From: JAJEDW01 sp963555775
Lineage (GTDB): Bacteria; Acidobacteriota; Terriglobia; 20CM-2-55-15
Reading direction: 5' to 3'
Assembly: GCA_963555775.3 (NCBI GenBank)
Contig: CAUVWY020000009.1
Location: 1,302,001 to 1,366,000, forward strand
DNA length: 64,000 nt
Shown here: one piece after another, positions 36,366 to 47,932 of the stretch
Layout of the letters: every line of letters starts with the position of its first letter
How positions within the stretch are numbered: position 1 is the stretch's first letter
Notes under the pieces: model-generated
Told to the model about the DNA's origin: nothing
Seen by the model: only the letters and a program-made list of their open reading frames with translations
The model's database searches: none
Made by a program: the position numbers and the translations under genes

Positions 36366-36425
36366 GCGCTTGATCCGGCGCGACGAACGCGCCGCTACGC
36401 GCCCGGCGCGGGGAACGCGCCGTAG
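36366..36425 (+). repeat. GC-rich dispersed repeat related to the 149-bp tandem unit
   Basis: GCGCTTGATCCGGCGCGACG then AACGCGCCGCTACGCGCCCG and GCGCGGGGAACGCGCC. Same family as 7407-7465 and 3901-4235, inserted next to a copy of the GGATCC repeat as it also is near 4235. The two families therefore travel together in at least two places. Confidence 0.65.
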
Positions 36426-36516
36426 CTCTGACGGCGTCTCCGACTCTTCGCGACGAAAACCCGTGAGAAAGGCGGGCCAAAACCGCGACTGCCGTTCCGT
36501 GTCATACTTTTAGGCA

Positions 36517-37731
36517 ATGCGGTTCGAGTTCATCGTCGCTCTCCGTTATCTCAAAGCCAAACGCAAGCAGGCCGTCGTTTCGGTCATTACAGGGGTTTCG
36601 GTCGTTGGCGTCGCCGCCGGTGTCGCGGCCCTGGTCATCGCTCTCGCGATGAATACCGGATTCAGACAGGATCTCGAAACCAAGCTGCTGGGCGCGCAGC
36701 CGCACGTCACACTGCTCATGGCCAACGGTCAGGGTATCGAAAACTACATGGAGATCGTCGAACGCGCCGAGGCGGTTGACGGTGTGATTGCCGCCGCGCC
36801 GGCAATTTATCAGCGGGTGCTTCTTACGAACGGTTTTCGCGAAGATGGCGCGTTCATGAAAGGCATCATTCCCGAACTCGAGAAGAGACGCTCGACCGCA
36901 CTCGACAACCTGGTCGAAGGGCAAATCGACGAGTTCGATGACTTTTCGATTCTGCTCGGGGACGAACTCGCCGCGTATATGGGTTCCTTTGCGGGCGATC
37001 GAGTCCGGGCGATCAGTATCGAGACGATGATGACGCCCATGGGGAACAGGCCTCGCGACAGAACGCTGGACGTGATTGGCGTGTTCAGTTCGGGCCTCTA
37101 CGAATACGACGTCAGCTACGTGTTCGCTTCAATGTTTTCGGTCCAACGGTTGGGCGGACTGGGCGACGTCGCCTCGGCGATCGAGATCCAGCTCGAGAAT
37201 GCCGACGATACCGAACTGCTGGGGCCGCGGATTGTGGAGGCCGTGGGCGGCGGTCTGGAGTTCACCGACTGGAAGACGCAGAACACGAGCCTGTTTCAGG
37301 CTCTCCAACTGGAACGGCTCGCAATGTGGCTGGCCATCGGCCTGATCGTTCTGGTCGCTTCGCTGAACATCGTGGGGACGCTGGTGATGATGGTCATGGA
37401 AAAGACACGCGATATCGCCGTATTGATGTCCATGGGGGCGACCCGCGACAACATTCGCCGCATTTTCATCGCTCAGGGCGTCATCATCGGCGTTGTCGGG
37501 ACAATTCTGGGGCTGGCGGTTGGCAACGCGGTGGCCGTGGTGGCGGATACGTACGAACTGATCTCGCTCTCCGAAGACCTGTGGTCGATCGACCATGTAC
37601 CGTTCGACCCGTACTGGTTGGACTCGGTCATTGTGGGCGCGGCGGCTGTTCTCGTCAGTTTTCTTGCAACCCTGTACCCATCGAGGGCCGCTTCGGCCAC
37701 TCTTCCTGTTGAAGCCCTGCGTTATGAATAG
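36517..37731 (+). CDS. lolC: Lipoprotein-releasing ABC transporter permease LolC/LolE
   Basis: 404 residues with the LolC/E layout: an N-terminal helix after RYLKAKRKQAVVSVITGVSVVGVAAGVAALVIALAM, a long periplasmic domain (~45-255), and three C-terminal FtsX helices (LAIGLIVLVASLNIVGTLVMMVM; IIGVVGTILGLAVGNAVAVV; SVIVGAAAVLVSFLATLYPSRAA). KTRDIAVLMSMGAT is the coupling segment that contacts LolD. It extracts lipoproteins from the inner membrane for outer-membrane delivery. The lolD start overlaps its last codons. A single LolC/E type gene is present, so it probably works as a homodimer (LolF-like). Confidence 0.9.
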   Translation: MRFEFIVALRYLKAKRKQAVVSVITGVSVVGVAAGVAALVIALAMNTGFRQDLETKLLGAQPHVTLLMANGQGIENYMEIVERAEAVDGVIAAAPAIYQRVLLTNGFREDGAFMKGIIPELEKRRSTALDNLVEGQIDEFDDFSILLGDELAAYMGSFAGDRVRAISIETMMTPMGNRPRDRTLDVIGVFSSGLYEYDVSYVFASMFSVQRLGGLGDVASAIEIQLENADDTELLGPRIVEAVGGGLEFTDWKTQNTSLFQALQLERLAMWLAIGLIVLVASLNIVGTLVMMVMEKTRDIAVLMSMGATRDNIRRIFIAQGVIIGVVGTILGLAVGNAVAVVADTYELISLSEDLWSIDHVPFDPYWLDSVIVGAAAVLVSFLATLYPSRAASATLPVEALRYE

Positions 37732-38431
37732 TGCGGCCCCTGCCGATCGCGGTTCCATTCTGGAGGTCGTCAACCTTACAAAAATCTACGATAACCCGGT
37801 CTCTCCGATCGTTATTTTCGAAAAACTGAACCTGAGCGTGCCTCGGGGAGGCCTGATTGCCGTGGTGGGTCCTTCGGGCGCCGGCAAGAGCACGCTGCTT
37901 CATCTGCTCGGTGGGCTGGATCCCCCGACTTCAGGTCAGATTCGGTTCGAGGGCGAGGATATTTTCGCTTTCGACTCGGACCGGCTTGCGGACTATCGAA
38001 ACCGGCACATTGGCTTCGTGTTTCAGTTTCATCACCTGTTGCCCGAGTTCACCGCGGTCGAGAACGCGGCCATGCCCCTGATGGTTCGGGGAATGAGCCG
38101 CGCCGAATCGACGGACTCGGCTCGAACGCTGCTCGAACGGGTGGGTTTGGCCCGGCGTCTCGATCATCGGGTGGGGGAACTGTCCGGTGGAGAACAGCAG
38201 CGGGTTGCGATTGCCCGCGCACTGGTTGGCGATTCCGAACTGCTGCTGGCGGATGAACCGACCGGAAATCTGGATCAGGATACCGGAAGGGACGTCTTTG
38301 ACGTCATACGCAGTCTCCACGAGGAAAGAAAGTTGACATCGGTCATCGTGACCCACAATGAGCGGATCGCCGTGGGTTGCGATCTGGTCTGGCAGATTCG
38401 GCAGGCACAACTCGAGGCACTTGAAATATAG
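37724..38431 (+). CDS. lolD: Lipoprotein-releasing ABC transporter ATPase LolD
   Basis: 235 residues from ATG 37724, overlapping lolC by 8 bases. Walker A GPSGAGKST, Q-loop VFQFHHLLPEFTAVEN (the family-typical FQ.HHLLPEF), signature LSGGEQQRVAIARAL, Walker B LLLADEPTGNLD and switch His in VTHNERIA. It powers LolC/E-mediated release of lipoproteins. Several lipoproteins (4339, 55915) lie in this window and would be its clients. Confidence 0.94.
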   Translation: MNSAAPADRGSILEVVNLTKIYDNPVSPIVIFEKLNLSVPRGGLIAVVGPSGAGKSTLLHLLGGLDPPTSGQIRFEGEDIFAFDSDRLADYRNRHIGFVFQFHHLLPEFTAVENAAMPLMVRGMSRAESTDSARTLLERVGLARRLDHRVGELSGGEQQRVAIARALVGDSELLLADEPTGNLDQDTGRDVFDVIRSLHEERKLTSVIVTHNERIAVGCDLVWQIRQAQLEALEI

Positions 38432-38536
38432 TTTTTCTGGTGTATTTGCGTGTTTCCTTTCAAGGAAATGTCTGTTGTTCTGGATTTGCCGTTCGTTTAG
38501 ACTGAAACTGCATCTAATCCGTTTGCATGTTCACCT

Positions 38537-38572
38537 TTAGTCGAACGATCATGTTCGCCTTAGCCGAACGAT
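38537..38572 (+). promoter_or_regulatory. Paired direct repeats upstream of clpC (possible operator)
   Basis: TTAGTCGAACGAT (38537-38549) and TTAGCCGAACGAT (38560-38572) are direct repeats 23 bases apart, about two helical turns, located 80-115 bases before the clpC ATG in an AT-richer region. They do not match the CtsR or CIRCE consensus as I know them. Confidence 0.5.
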
Positions 38573-38651
38573 TCGAAATTTCGATCGACTATGATTTGAT
38601 GTTTATGCGGTTTGGGTCTATTGAGGTTTACAATCGGACCGAGAGTCAGAA

Positions 38652-41090
<2,439 letters not shown>

Positions 41091-41160
41091 TCATTTGAAA
41101 ACAAATGGGTGGAGTGAGTTTCCGCTCCTGTTTTGACAAAAACCGTTCCCCTTCAGTCTA

Positions 41161-41433
41161 ACAACCCGTGGTAGGACCCTACAGGGTCGCGCGCGGGGGT
41201 CTTCGGGTCTCAGGCGCGAAGAGAGGAGCGGAGCGATGGTTTCACATCGTGACCGACGAACGACAAAGTCTGTGACCCGAACCCCCCTGCGCCCTACGGG
41301 TTACGGCGGCATCGGGCCATCTGCCACGTTGCCACTCCTCGATTGATGTGGGGGCATCGACTTCGTCGTGCCGCCTCGCATACGGCCCAATGGCGCTCGT
41401 AACGCGATCCCTGCAGGGTTCTACCACGGGCTG
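41161..41433 (+). repeat. ~275-bp dispersed repeat, copy B
   Basis: Same orientation as copy A and nearly full length. It runs from ACAACCCGTGGTAGGACCC to GGTTCTACCACGGGCTG and lies between clpC and bamA, starting 70 bases after the clpC stop. The rest of this 511-bp gap (41434-41601) holds the bamA promoter region and a GGAGGAGG ribosome binding site. Confidence 0.85.
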
Positions 41434-41601
41434 TCACTCAAGCGCCGGTAACCGAAGTCTGCCGTTGTCGGGTGGGTGTATGTCCGGTTGCCCAATGATG
41501 ACGTTTCGCGGCGTGCGTCCCCGGCGTGGACCCGGATGTATGTGCGTAGTACAATTTCAGTTCGAAGATGAGCCGCCGTCAGGCGGCGCCTGGAGGAGGA
41601 A

Positions 41602-44250
41602 ATGAAGTTATTTGCCGTTGTTTTTGCCTTGTTTTTGAACGGCGCCCAGGCCCAGGAATCGGAGACGCCCGACCCGGCAGTCCCCCAGATCGTTGAAGGG
41701 ATCGACTTTCGAGGCAATCGGCGCGTTCGTTCCGACACAATCCGGTACAACCTCCAGACGCGCCCAGGCGCGTTACTGAACTCCAGCGTGGTCGCCCGCG
41801 ATATTCGCATGCTGTATTCCCTGGGGTACTTCGACGACATCACGGTGGAGCAGGAAGCCGGTACCGACGGCGTCATCGTCATCTTCAACTTCGAAGAAAA
41901 ACCATTCATCCGGCAGATCGATTACGAGGGGATGAGCGCGATTCAGGAGTCCGACATACTGGAACGGCTTCGGGACCGGAACGTCGGTCTCAGTGTCGAA
42001 CAACCCTACGATCCCGCGCGCGTGCGCCGCGCGCAGGCGGTCATCCTGGACTTGTTGGCCGAACATGGCCGTCAGAATGCCGTCGTTGAAATCGATCAAT
42101 ACGAGATACCTCCCAACAATGTAGGTGTCGCGTTCGTTATCGACGAAGGACCTCAGATCAAGGTCGAGGAAATCGAAATCGAAGGGAACGAGGTGTTCTC
42201 CGATGGCGACATCAAGGGGGCGATGGAATTGATCAAGGAGGCGGGGCCCATCACCTCGTTTTCGGACAAGGACCTATACCACCCCCTCAAGATGAATGAC
42301 GACATCTCACGCATCAACATGTTCTATCGCGATAACGGCTACATGCGTGCGAATGTTCTCGAACCCACGATCGAAATCCGCCCCAAGAAAATCTTCCGTA
42401 CGCTCCCGTTCATCAAACCGTCCTTTCCCTGGGGCATTCCCCTGCCGTTCTGGAAGAAAGAGGTCGACCGTTTCTACATTACGATTCCGGTGGAAGAGAA
42501 CGAACAGTATCGGGTCGGCGATTTGAACGTCACGGGAGCGACATTGTTTCCCGAGGACCAACTGCTCGCCTTCATCGGCTTGAGGTCCGGTGAAATCTTC
42601 AACGAAAGGTTGTTGCGGGACGGTTTCGAGAGCTTGATCAATCTGTACGGCGACTTCGGTTATATCAATTTCAGCCCGTCGCCATATCTGGATTACGACG
42701 ATCAGGAACGGCTGGTCCACGTTACGATCAACATCGATGAAGACCGCCAGTATTTCGTGAACCGCATCAATTTCAGGGGAAACACGACGACGCGCGACAA
42801 GGTTATCCGCCGGGAGATCATGCTGCAGGAAGGCCAGCAGTTCAGTTCGCGACTCTGGGACAACAGCATATTGCGCCTGAACCAACTCGGCTATTTCGAA
42901 GAGATTCTCGAAGACGCAGCCGAAATCCGTCCCAACCCGTCCGAGCCGGAAGTCGATATCACATTGTCGCTTGAAGAGCGCGGCAGGAACAGCATCGGCT
43001 TCAGCGGTGGAGTGAGCGGCATCGGGGGCAGCTTCATGGGCGTCGACTATTCGACGAACAATTTCCTCGGATTTGGCGAAACCCTTTCCGTCAGCCTGCA
43101 GGGCGGAACCCGAATGTCGAACTACATGTTCAGCTTTACGGAGCCTTACCTGTTCGACCGTCCCATTTCGGCGGGGTTTTCGATCTTCAAGAGCGCGTTC
43201 AGGTTCGATCAGGCGCGAGACGTCTTCGGAATAGCGCCGGACGACGCGGATCAATTCGGTTTCAACAACCTGCTGAACTATGAACAGGCTCGTCGCGGTT
43301 TCAACGTCTTTACGAGTTATCCGCTCAGGGTTTTCCAGCGACTGGGTCTCACGTTCCAGTTCGACAACTCCGAGACGTCGGCGGTGAATCCGGCGACTTC
43401 GGCCTTTTTCAGTTCCGTCCGCCAATCCAACGAGTCGAGCTTCAGGTCGGGTGCGAGCCTTGACGACGACTTCCGTACGCGGTCGGTCGTTCCGTCCTAC
43501 ACGTACAACACTCTTAACAGCGGATTCAGGCCGAGTGCCGGACAGAGGTTTTCGGCCACATTCGACTTTACGGGCGGGCCTCTGGGAGGTAACGTCAGCT
43601 ACTTCAGGCCCCAGCTCGAATACCAGCGTTTCAAGGCGCTCGGGATGGGAATGGGAGGCCGGCCCAACGTCATTGCATTCCGTATTCAGGCATCCCACAT
43701 TCGAGGGTATGCCGGCACCAGCGTGCCTTTCTACCAGCGCTTCTTCATGGGCGGCGATTTTGACGTCCGCGGTTTCGAATTCAGGTCGATAAGTCCGATC
43801 GCCTGGGTCCAGCGTCAGACGATCAGCCCGTTGACCGGAGAGCCCGTCGTTTTTGACGATATCGCTTATCTTGGCGGCGACACGCTGGGAGTGGTGAATC
43901 TGGAGTATCGGATTCCCATTGTGGGAGATACCCTGACTGTGGCCCCGTTTCTGGACATCGGGAATTCGTGGGTCGTGAACAAGGATCAGCTCCTCCGTAC
44001 AATCACCGAGAATGGCGTCACTCGTACGGAGGGTGTAAGATTCCTTTCTGGGACGAACTCCGGGTTGCGGTCCAGTACGGGGGTGGAGTTTCAGATTCAG
44101 ATGCCGGTCATTCAGGCGCCGTTCCGGCTGATTTGGCACTATAATCCGCAACGGATCGATGAGACGTTTATCGGGCCGGCCTCGGGACGAGGGTTTACCT
44201 TCAGAGAAGAGAAGACGGGTTTCAAATTTTCGGTTGGGCGGACATTTTAG
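41602..44250 (+). CDS. bamA: Outer membrane protein assembly factor BamA
   Basis: 882 residues with a short signal peptide (FAVVFALFLNGAQAQ). Five POTRA domains follow (to ~430), recognisable by repeated beta-alpha-alpha-beta-beta patterns such as IDFRGNRRVRSDTIRYNLQTRPG and INFRGNTTTRDKVIRREI, then the 16-strand barrel with the conserved loop-6 motif RGF (FDVRGFEFRSI) and a C-terminal aromatic, KFSVGRTF. It inserts beta-barrel proteins into the outer membrane. The insertion between POTRA2 and 3 (KIFRTLPFIKPSFPWGIPLPFWKKE) is unusual and proline/aromatic rich. First gene of the lipid A/OM operon. Confidence 0.97.
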   Translation: MKLFAVVFALFLNGAQAQESETPDPAVPQIVEGIDFRGNRRVRSDTIRYNLQTRPGALLNSSVVARDIRMLYSLGYFDDITVEQEAGTDGVIVIFNFEEKPFIRQIDYEGMSAIQESDILERLRDRNVGLSVEQPYDPARVRRAQAVILDLLAEHGRQNAVVEIDQYEIPPNNVGVAFVIDEGPQIKVEEIEIEGNEVFSDGDIKGAMELIKEAGPITSFSDKDLYHPLKMNDDISRINMFYRDNGYMRANVLEPTIEIRPKKIFRTLPFIKPSFPWGIPLPFWKKEVDRFYITIPVEENEQYRVGDLNVTGATLFPEDQLLAFIGLRSGEIFNERLLRDGFESLINLYGDFGYINFSPSPYLDYDDQERLVHVTINIDEDRQYFVNRINFRGNTTTRDKVIRREIMLQEGQQFSSRLWDNSILRLNQLGYFEEILEDAAEIRPNPSEPEVDITLSLEERGRNSIGFSGGVSGIGGSFMGVDYSTNNFLGFGETLSVSLQGGTRMSNYMFSFTEPYLFDRPISAGFSIFKSAFRFDQARDVFGIAPDDADQFGFNNLLNYEQARRGFNVFTSYPLRVFQRLGLTFQFDNSETSAVNPATSAFFSSVRQSNESSFRSGASLDDDFRTRSVVPSYTYNTLNSGFRPSAGQRFSATFDFTGGPLGGNVSYFRPQLEYQRFKALGMGMGGRPNVIAFRIQASHIRGYAGTSVPFYQRFFMGGDFDVRGFEFRSISPIAWVQRQTISPLTGEPVVFDDIAYLGGDTLGVVNLEYRIPIVGDTLTVAPFLDIGNSWVVNKDQLLRTITENGVTRTEGVRFLSGTNSGLRSSTGVEFQIQMPVIQAPFRLIWHYNPQRIDETFIGPASGRGFTFREEKTGFKFSVGRTF

Positions 44251-44266
44251 ATTTGTGGGAGAAAAC

Positions 44267-44815
44267 ATGAGGAACTTGACACTATTTGCGCTCTTGCTGT
44301 TGCCTGGATCATTGATGGCTCAGGCGACGAAAGTCGGAGTCATCGATTTCCAGGGCGCGACGATGGCAAGCGAAGCGGGCCTTGAGGCTTCAAGGCAGAT
44401 TGAGGACATGGTTGCCGAGATCGAGGCGAACCTGTCGGTCACCGAAGCCGAGATCGTCGCGGCTCAGACCCGGTATCAGACTCAGCAGCGTGCACTTTCG
44501 GCGACCGCGCTGGCGCAATTGGAGAACGAGATCACCCGGCTCCAGACCCAGTTCACTCGTGAACAGGAAGACGCGCAACTGGCAGTCGATGCGCTCCAGA
44601 CCCAGCTTCTCAGCCCGATCACCGAAAGAGTTCAGGCAATTGTTCTCGAATACGCCGAGCGGGAAGGCTACACGATGATCCTTGATCCTACGGCCGTTGT
44701 TTATGCGTCGGAAGCCTCGAATATCACCGACGAAATCATCGAGTTGTTGAACGTACAGGCCAACGAAGCGGCCGACGAAGCCGCCCAACCAACCTCGGAA
44801 GCTCCCGCGCAGTAA
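44267..44815 (+). CDS. skp: Periplasmic chaperone Skp/OmpH
   Basis: 182 residues from ATG 44267. A signal peptide (LTLFALLLLPGSLMAQ) is followed by KVGVIDFQGATMASEAG, the OmpH opening strand, a long coiled-coil arm (~45-115) rich in Gln/Glu, and a closing ILDPTAVVYASEASNITDEIIELL. It binds unfolded outer-membrane proteins for BamA. It lies 16 bases after bamA, the common order. The C-terminal tail is Ala/Glu/Pro-rich. Confidence 0.9.
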   Translation: MRNLTLFALLLLPGSLMAQATKVGVIDFQGATMASEAGLEASRQIEDMVAEIEANLSVTEAEIVAAQTRYQTQQRALSATALAQLENEITRLQTQFTREQEDAQLAVDALQTQLLSPITERVQAIVLEYAEREGYTMILDPTAVVYASEASNITDEIIELLNVQANEAADEAAQPTSEAPAQ

Positions 44816-44868
44816 GCACGGAAACCCCGGCCGAGGCCGGCGAACTCGCGCCGGGCACGGGAGAAGTT

Positions 44869-45306
44869 TTGGAACTTCGAATCGACGAGATCATGAGGCT
44901 GCTGCCTCATCGCTATCCGTTTCTGATGATCGATCGTGTCGTTGAGGTTGAGCGCAAGAAACGGCTTGCCGCCATCAAGAACGTCACCATCAACGAATTT
45001 TTCTTCGCGGGACACTTTCCCGGGGTCCCCGTCATGCCGGGTGTCCTCACGATCGAGTGCATGGCACAGGCCGGCGCCATTCTAGGACTTCTTGAAACCC
45101 CGGATCCCGCGAATACCCTGGTCTACTTCATGGGGATCGAGTCGGCCAAGTTCCGCCGGCCGATCGTGCCGGGCGACCAACTCAGGATCGTCGCCAACCT
45201 GCTGCGCCGCAGAGCTCAGGTGTGGAAGATGAGTGGCGAGGTGTGGGTGGGCGAAGACCTCGCCGCCCAAGCCACACTACTGTCATCCATTTCCCCTCGG
45301 GAATAA
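44869..45306 (+). CDS. fabZ: 3-hydroxyacyl-[ACP] dehydratase FabZ
   Basis: 145 residues, probably from TTG 44869 with GGGAGAAG just upstream. Hot-dog fold with LPHRYPFLMIDRV, the catalytic His in AGHFPGVPVMPGVL and the Glu in TIECMAQAGA. It dehydrates beta-hydroxyacyl-ACP and balances fatty acid versus lipid A synthesis. There is no lpxD between skp and fabZ, unlike E. coli. Its stop shares a base with the lpxA start, so translation is coupled. Confidence 0.95.
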   Translation: MELRIDEIMRLLPHRYPFLMIDRVVEVERKKRLAAIKNVTINEFFFAGHFPGVPVMPGVLTIECMAQAGAILGLLETPDPANTLVYFMGIESAKFRRPIVPGDQLRIVANLLRRRAQVWKMSGEVWVGEDLAAQATLLSSISPRE

Positions 45307-46094
45307 TGGCCGTCAGCAGCCCAGCGCGCCATCCCACCGCAATCGTCAGTCCTCGAGCCGAACTTGCCCCGGACGTGTATGTCGGGCCATATTCCATGAT
45401 CGGCCCGCGGGTTCGTATCGATGCCGGGTGCCGCATCGACTCTCATGTCGTCATTGAAGGGCCCGTCTCGATTGGCCCCGGCAACCGATTCTTTCCGTTC
45501 TGTTCGATCGGGTCACAGCCCCAGGATCTCAAGTTCGAAGGCGAGGAAACGGTCCTGGAGATCGGCGCCCACAATGTGTTTCGCGAGTACGTGAACGTCA
45601 ACCGTGGAACGGCGGGCGGTGGAGGCAAAACACGGATCGGAGACTACTGTTTTTTCATGGTGAACGCGCACGTGGCCCACGACTGCATTCTTGGCGACCA
45701 TGTCATAATGGCCAATGCGGCGACTCTGAGTGGACATGTCGTCATCGAAGATTACGGGACCATCGGTGCGTTCAGCGCCGTACACCAATTTTGCAGGGTC
45801 GGCGTGCATGGATGGGTGGGCGGGTTCACGGTCGTGACCAAGGATGTCCTGCCATACTCGAAGACCGTCGCCCCCCGTCAGACCAAGGCCTACGGCGTCA
45901 ATACGCTGGGGTTGGAACGGCGTGGCTTTACGAGGGAACAGGTTGCGAACATCGAGCAGGCGTTTCGGCTGCTCCAGCGTTCCAAACTCAACACCTCGCA
46001 GGCATTGGAGGCGATACGGGAACAGGTCGGCGGTTCCGAAGCCCGGACCATCGTCGACTTCATCGAGAGTTCAAGGCGTGGAGTCCACAAATAA
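45306..46094 (+). CDS. lpxA: UDP-N-acetylglucosamine acyltransferase LpxA
   Basis: 262 residues. Left-handed beta-helix hexapeptide repeats (IVSPRAELAPDVYVGPYSMIGPRVRID) are followed by the LpxA-specific segment with the catalytic His in NAHVAHDC and IGAFSAVHQFCRVG, then a C-terminal helical domain (LERRGFTREQVANIEQAFRLL). First committed step of lipid A synthesis. The downstream GnnA-like gene raises the possibility of GlcN3N-type substrates, as known where LpxA uses UDP-GlcNAc3N. Confidence 0.95.
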   Translation: MAVSSPARHPTAIVSPRAELAPDVYVGPYSMIGPRVRIDAGCRIDSHVVIEGPVSIGPGNRFFPFCSIGSQPQDLKFEGEETVLEIGAHNVFREYVNVNRGTAGGGGKTRIGDYCFFMVNAHVAHDCILGDHVIMANAATLSGHVVIEDYGTIGAFSAVHQFCRVGVHGWVGGFTVVTKDVLPYSKTVAPRQTKAYGVNTLGLERRGFTREQVANIEQAFRLLQRSKLNTSQALEAIREQVGGSEARTIVDFIESSRRGVHK

Positions 46095-46893
46095 GTACGG
46101 TTTGATCGCAGGGAACGGACGTTTTCCTTTCTTGGTCCTGGAAGCTGCCCGGAGCCAGGGAATCGAGATGGTCGTTGCGGCCATCAAGGAAGAAACCTTT
46201 CCAGAAATCGAGAAGCACGCCCAAACCGTCCGTTGGCTTTCGCTCGGGCAACTGGGCAAACTCATCGAGACGTTCAGGAGCGCAGGGGTCGATCGCGCCG
46301 TCATGGCCGGGCAGGTCAAACACAAGCAGATCTTCAGCGGTATCGTGCCGGATCTGAAAATGCTGAAACTGCTGGGATCGCTGGCGACAAAATCGACGGA
46401 TTCGCTGATCGGCGGTGTGGCGCGGGTTCTTGAAGACGAAGGGATCCATCTGATCGATTCCACCGCATTCCTGGGCCCCTTGCTTCCCGCACCCGGTGTT
46501 CTGACCGCCCGATCTCCAACCGGGGAAGAACAAAGGGACATCGATTACGGATATGGCATCGCGCGGGAACTCGGGCGGCTCGATCTGGGGCAGTCCGTGG
46601 TGGTCAGCGACGGCGCCTGTGTGGCGCTCGAAGCGATGGAGGGGACCGATGCGGTCGTGACCCGGGCCGCGTCGCTGGTCAACGGCCGGCCTCTGACGCT
46701 GGTCAAGCTGGCCAAACCCGGGCAGGATCTTCGCTTCGATATCCCCGTGGTGGGACCGGCAACGCTCGAGAACATGATACGGGCGAACGTCCGTGTGCTC
46801 GCGATCGAAGCCCGAAAGACACTGATGATCGACAAGGATGAACTGATCGAATCGGCGAACGAGCATCGGATCTCGATCGTTGCGGTGGCGTAA
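46078..46893 (+). CDS. lpxI: UDP-2,3-diacylglucosamine pyrophosphatase LpxI
   Basis: 271 residues from GTG 46078, overlapping lpxA by 17 bases. It matches the LpxI family (formerly DUF1009): GLIAGNGRFPFLVLEAAR at the start, VGGVARVLEDEGIHLIDST in the middle, and ILATRSP/TARSPT, GQSVVVSDGACVALEAMEGTDAVVTRAA near the end, the most conserved stretch, holding acidic catalytic residues. It hydrolyses UDP-diacyl-GlcN to lipid X in bacteria lacking LpxH. Position directly after lpxA supports the call. Confidence 0.92.
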   Translation: MESTNKYGLIAGNGRFPFLVLEAARSQGIEMVVAAIKEETFPEIEKHAQTVRWLSLGQLGKLIETFRSAGVDRAVMAGQVKHKQIFSGIVPDLKMLKLLGSLATKSTDSLIGGVARVLEDEGIHLIDSTAFLGPLLPAPGVLTARSPTGEEQRDIDYGYGIARELGRLDLGQSVVVSDGACVALEAMEGTDAVVTRAASLVNGRPLTLVKLAKPGQDLRFDIPVVGPATLENMIRANVRVLAIEARKTLMIDKDELIESANEHRISIVAVA

Positions 46894-46918
46894 ACCGAAA
46901 TAGGGGTTACTGAGTCCA

Positions 46919-47881
46919 ATGGTGAGAGTCGGCGTAATTGGAGTCGGGGCGCTTGGGAGACATCATGCACGTATCTATTCGGAGTTGCATGAAGTCGAAC
47001 TCGTGGGCGTGGTGGATATCCAGCCCGGCCGCGCCTCCGAGGTGGCGGCGGCTCACGGTTGCGGTGCTTTCACCGACTATCGGGAACTGTTTGGCAAGGT
47101 GGATGCCATCAGCATCGCGGTGCCCACCGAAGAGCACGCGCGGATCGGGCAGGAATGCTTGAGTCGAAACGTCGACGTTCTGGTCGAGAAGCCGATCGCG
47201 GCGACGGTTGAAGATGCCCGGAAGCTGATTGACGCGGCCAAAAAACATGGCCGGATCCTGCAGGTCGGACACGTGGAGCGCTACAACCCCGTGGTTGAAG
47301 CGGCGACGCGCATCGCAACCGAACCTCAGTTTTTCGAGGTTCACCGCCTGAGCAAGTTTTCGATGCGTAGTCTCGATATCGATGTTGTCCTGGATCTGAT
47401 GATCCATGACATCGATGTCATCTTGAGTCTGGTGAATTCAGAGGTGTTTGAAATTCGTGCAGCCGGCATTCCGGTCCTTTCGACGAAGAGCGACATTGCC
47501 AACGTTCGTATCGAGTTCGCCAATGGTTGCGTGGCCAACATGACAGCGAGTCGCGTCAGTACGGAGCCAACCCGGAAGCTGCGTTTCTTCCAACCCCACG
47601 ATTACGTGTCGCTGGATTTCGCCGCCCAGAAAGGTTACCGACTGTCGTTGCGCGCCGGCCAGTTGTCCCGTCTGGATCTGGCGCCGCCGTTTTCTGAACC
47701 ACTGCGTGTGGAACTGGAAGCGTTCATCGACGCAATCGTCACCCGGTCGACACCCCTGGTGGACGGGCAAGCGGCGCTGAAGGCCCTGGAGGTTGGGTTG
47801 ACTATCAATCAGGAGATCGAGCGCCATGCCCAGCGTCGCGTCGGGGCGGTGGCGCGTTCTGAATCTCGGGTTCCGGATTAA
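46919..47881 (+). CDS. Gfo/Idh/MocA-family oxidoreductase (GnnA-like)
   Basis: 320 residues. N-terminal Rossmann domain VRVGVIGVGALGRHHARIYSEL, the conserved EKP in VLVEKPIAA, then GHVERYNP and the HD of MIHDIDVILSL. Proteins of this kind directly after lpx genes include GnnA, which oxidises UDP-GlcNAc at C3 before transamination by GnnB to give UDP-GlcNAc3N for lipid A. No GnnB-type aminotransferase is in the window, so the assignment stays tentative. It starts 25 bases after lpxI in the same operon. Confidence 0.8.
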   Translation: MVRVGVIGVGALGRHHARIYSELHEVELVGVVDIQPGRASEVAAAHGCGAFTDYRELFGKVDAISIAVPTEEHARIGQECLSRNVDVLVEKPIAATVEDARKLIDAAKKHGRILQVGHVERYNPVVEAATRIATEPQFFEVHRLSKFSMRSLDIDVVLDLMIHDIDVILSLVNSEVFEIRAAGIPVLSTKSDIANVRIEFANGCVANMTASRVSTEPTRKLRFFQPHDYVSLDFAAQKGYRLSLRAGQLSRLDLAPPFSEPLRVELEAFIDAIVTRSTPLVDGQAALKALEVGLTINQEIERHAQRRVGAVARSESRVPD

Positions 47882-47932
47882 CGGAATTCCGTCTTCGTCC
47901 CGGAGTCATGCTGCTAGAATTCTGAAATCAAG

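Noticed and set aside
36517..38431. FtsE/FtsX cell-division pair
   Set aside because: The long periplasmic domain between helix 1 and the last three helices, and the FQ.HHLLPEF motif in the ATPase, point to LolC/E-LolD.
42307..44268. A 653-codon open frame opposite bamA
   Set aside because: Shadow of bamA, which has all POTRA and barrel features.
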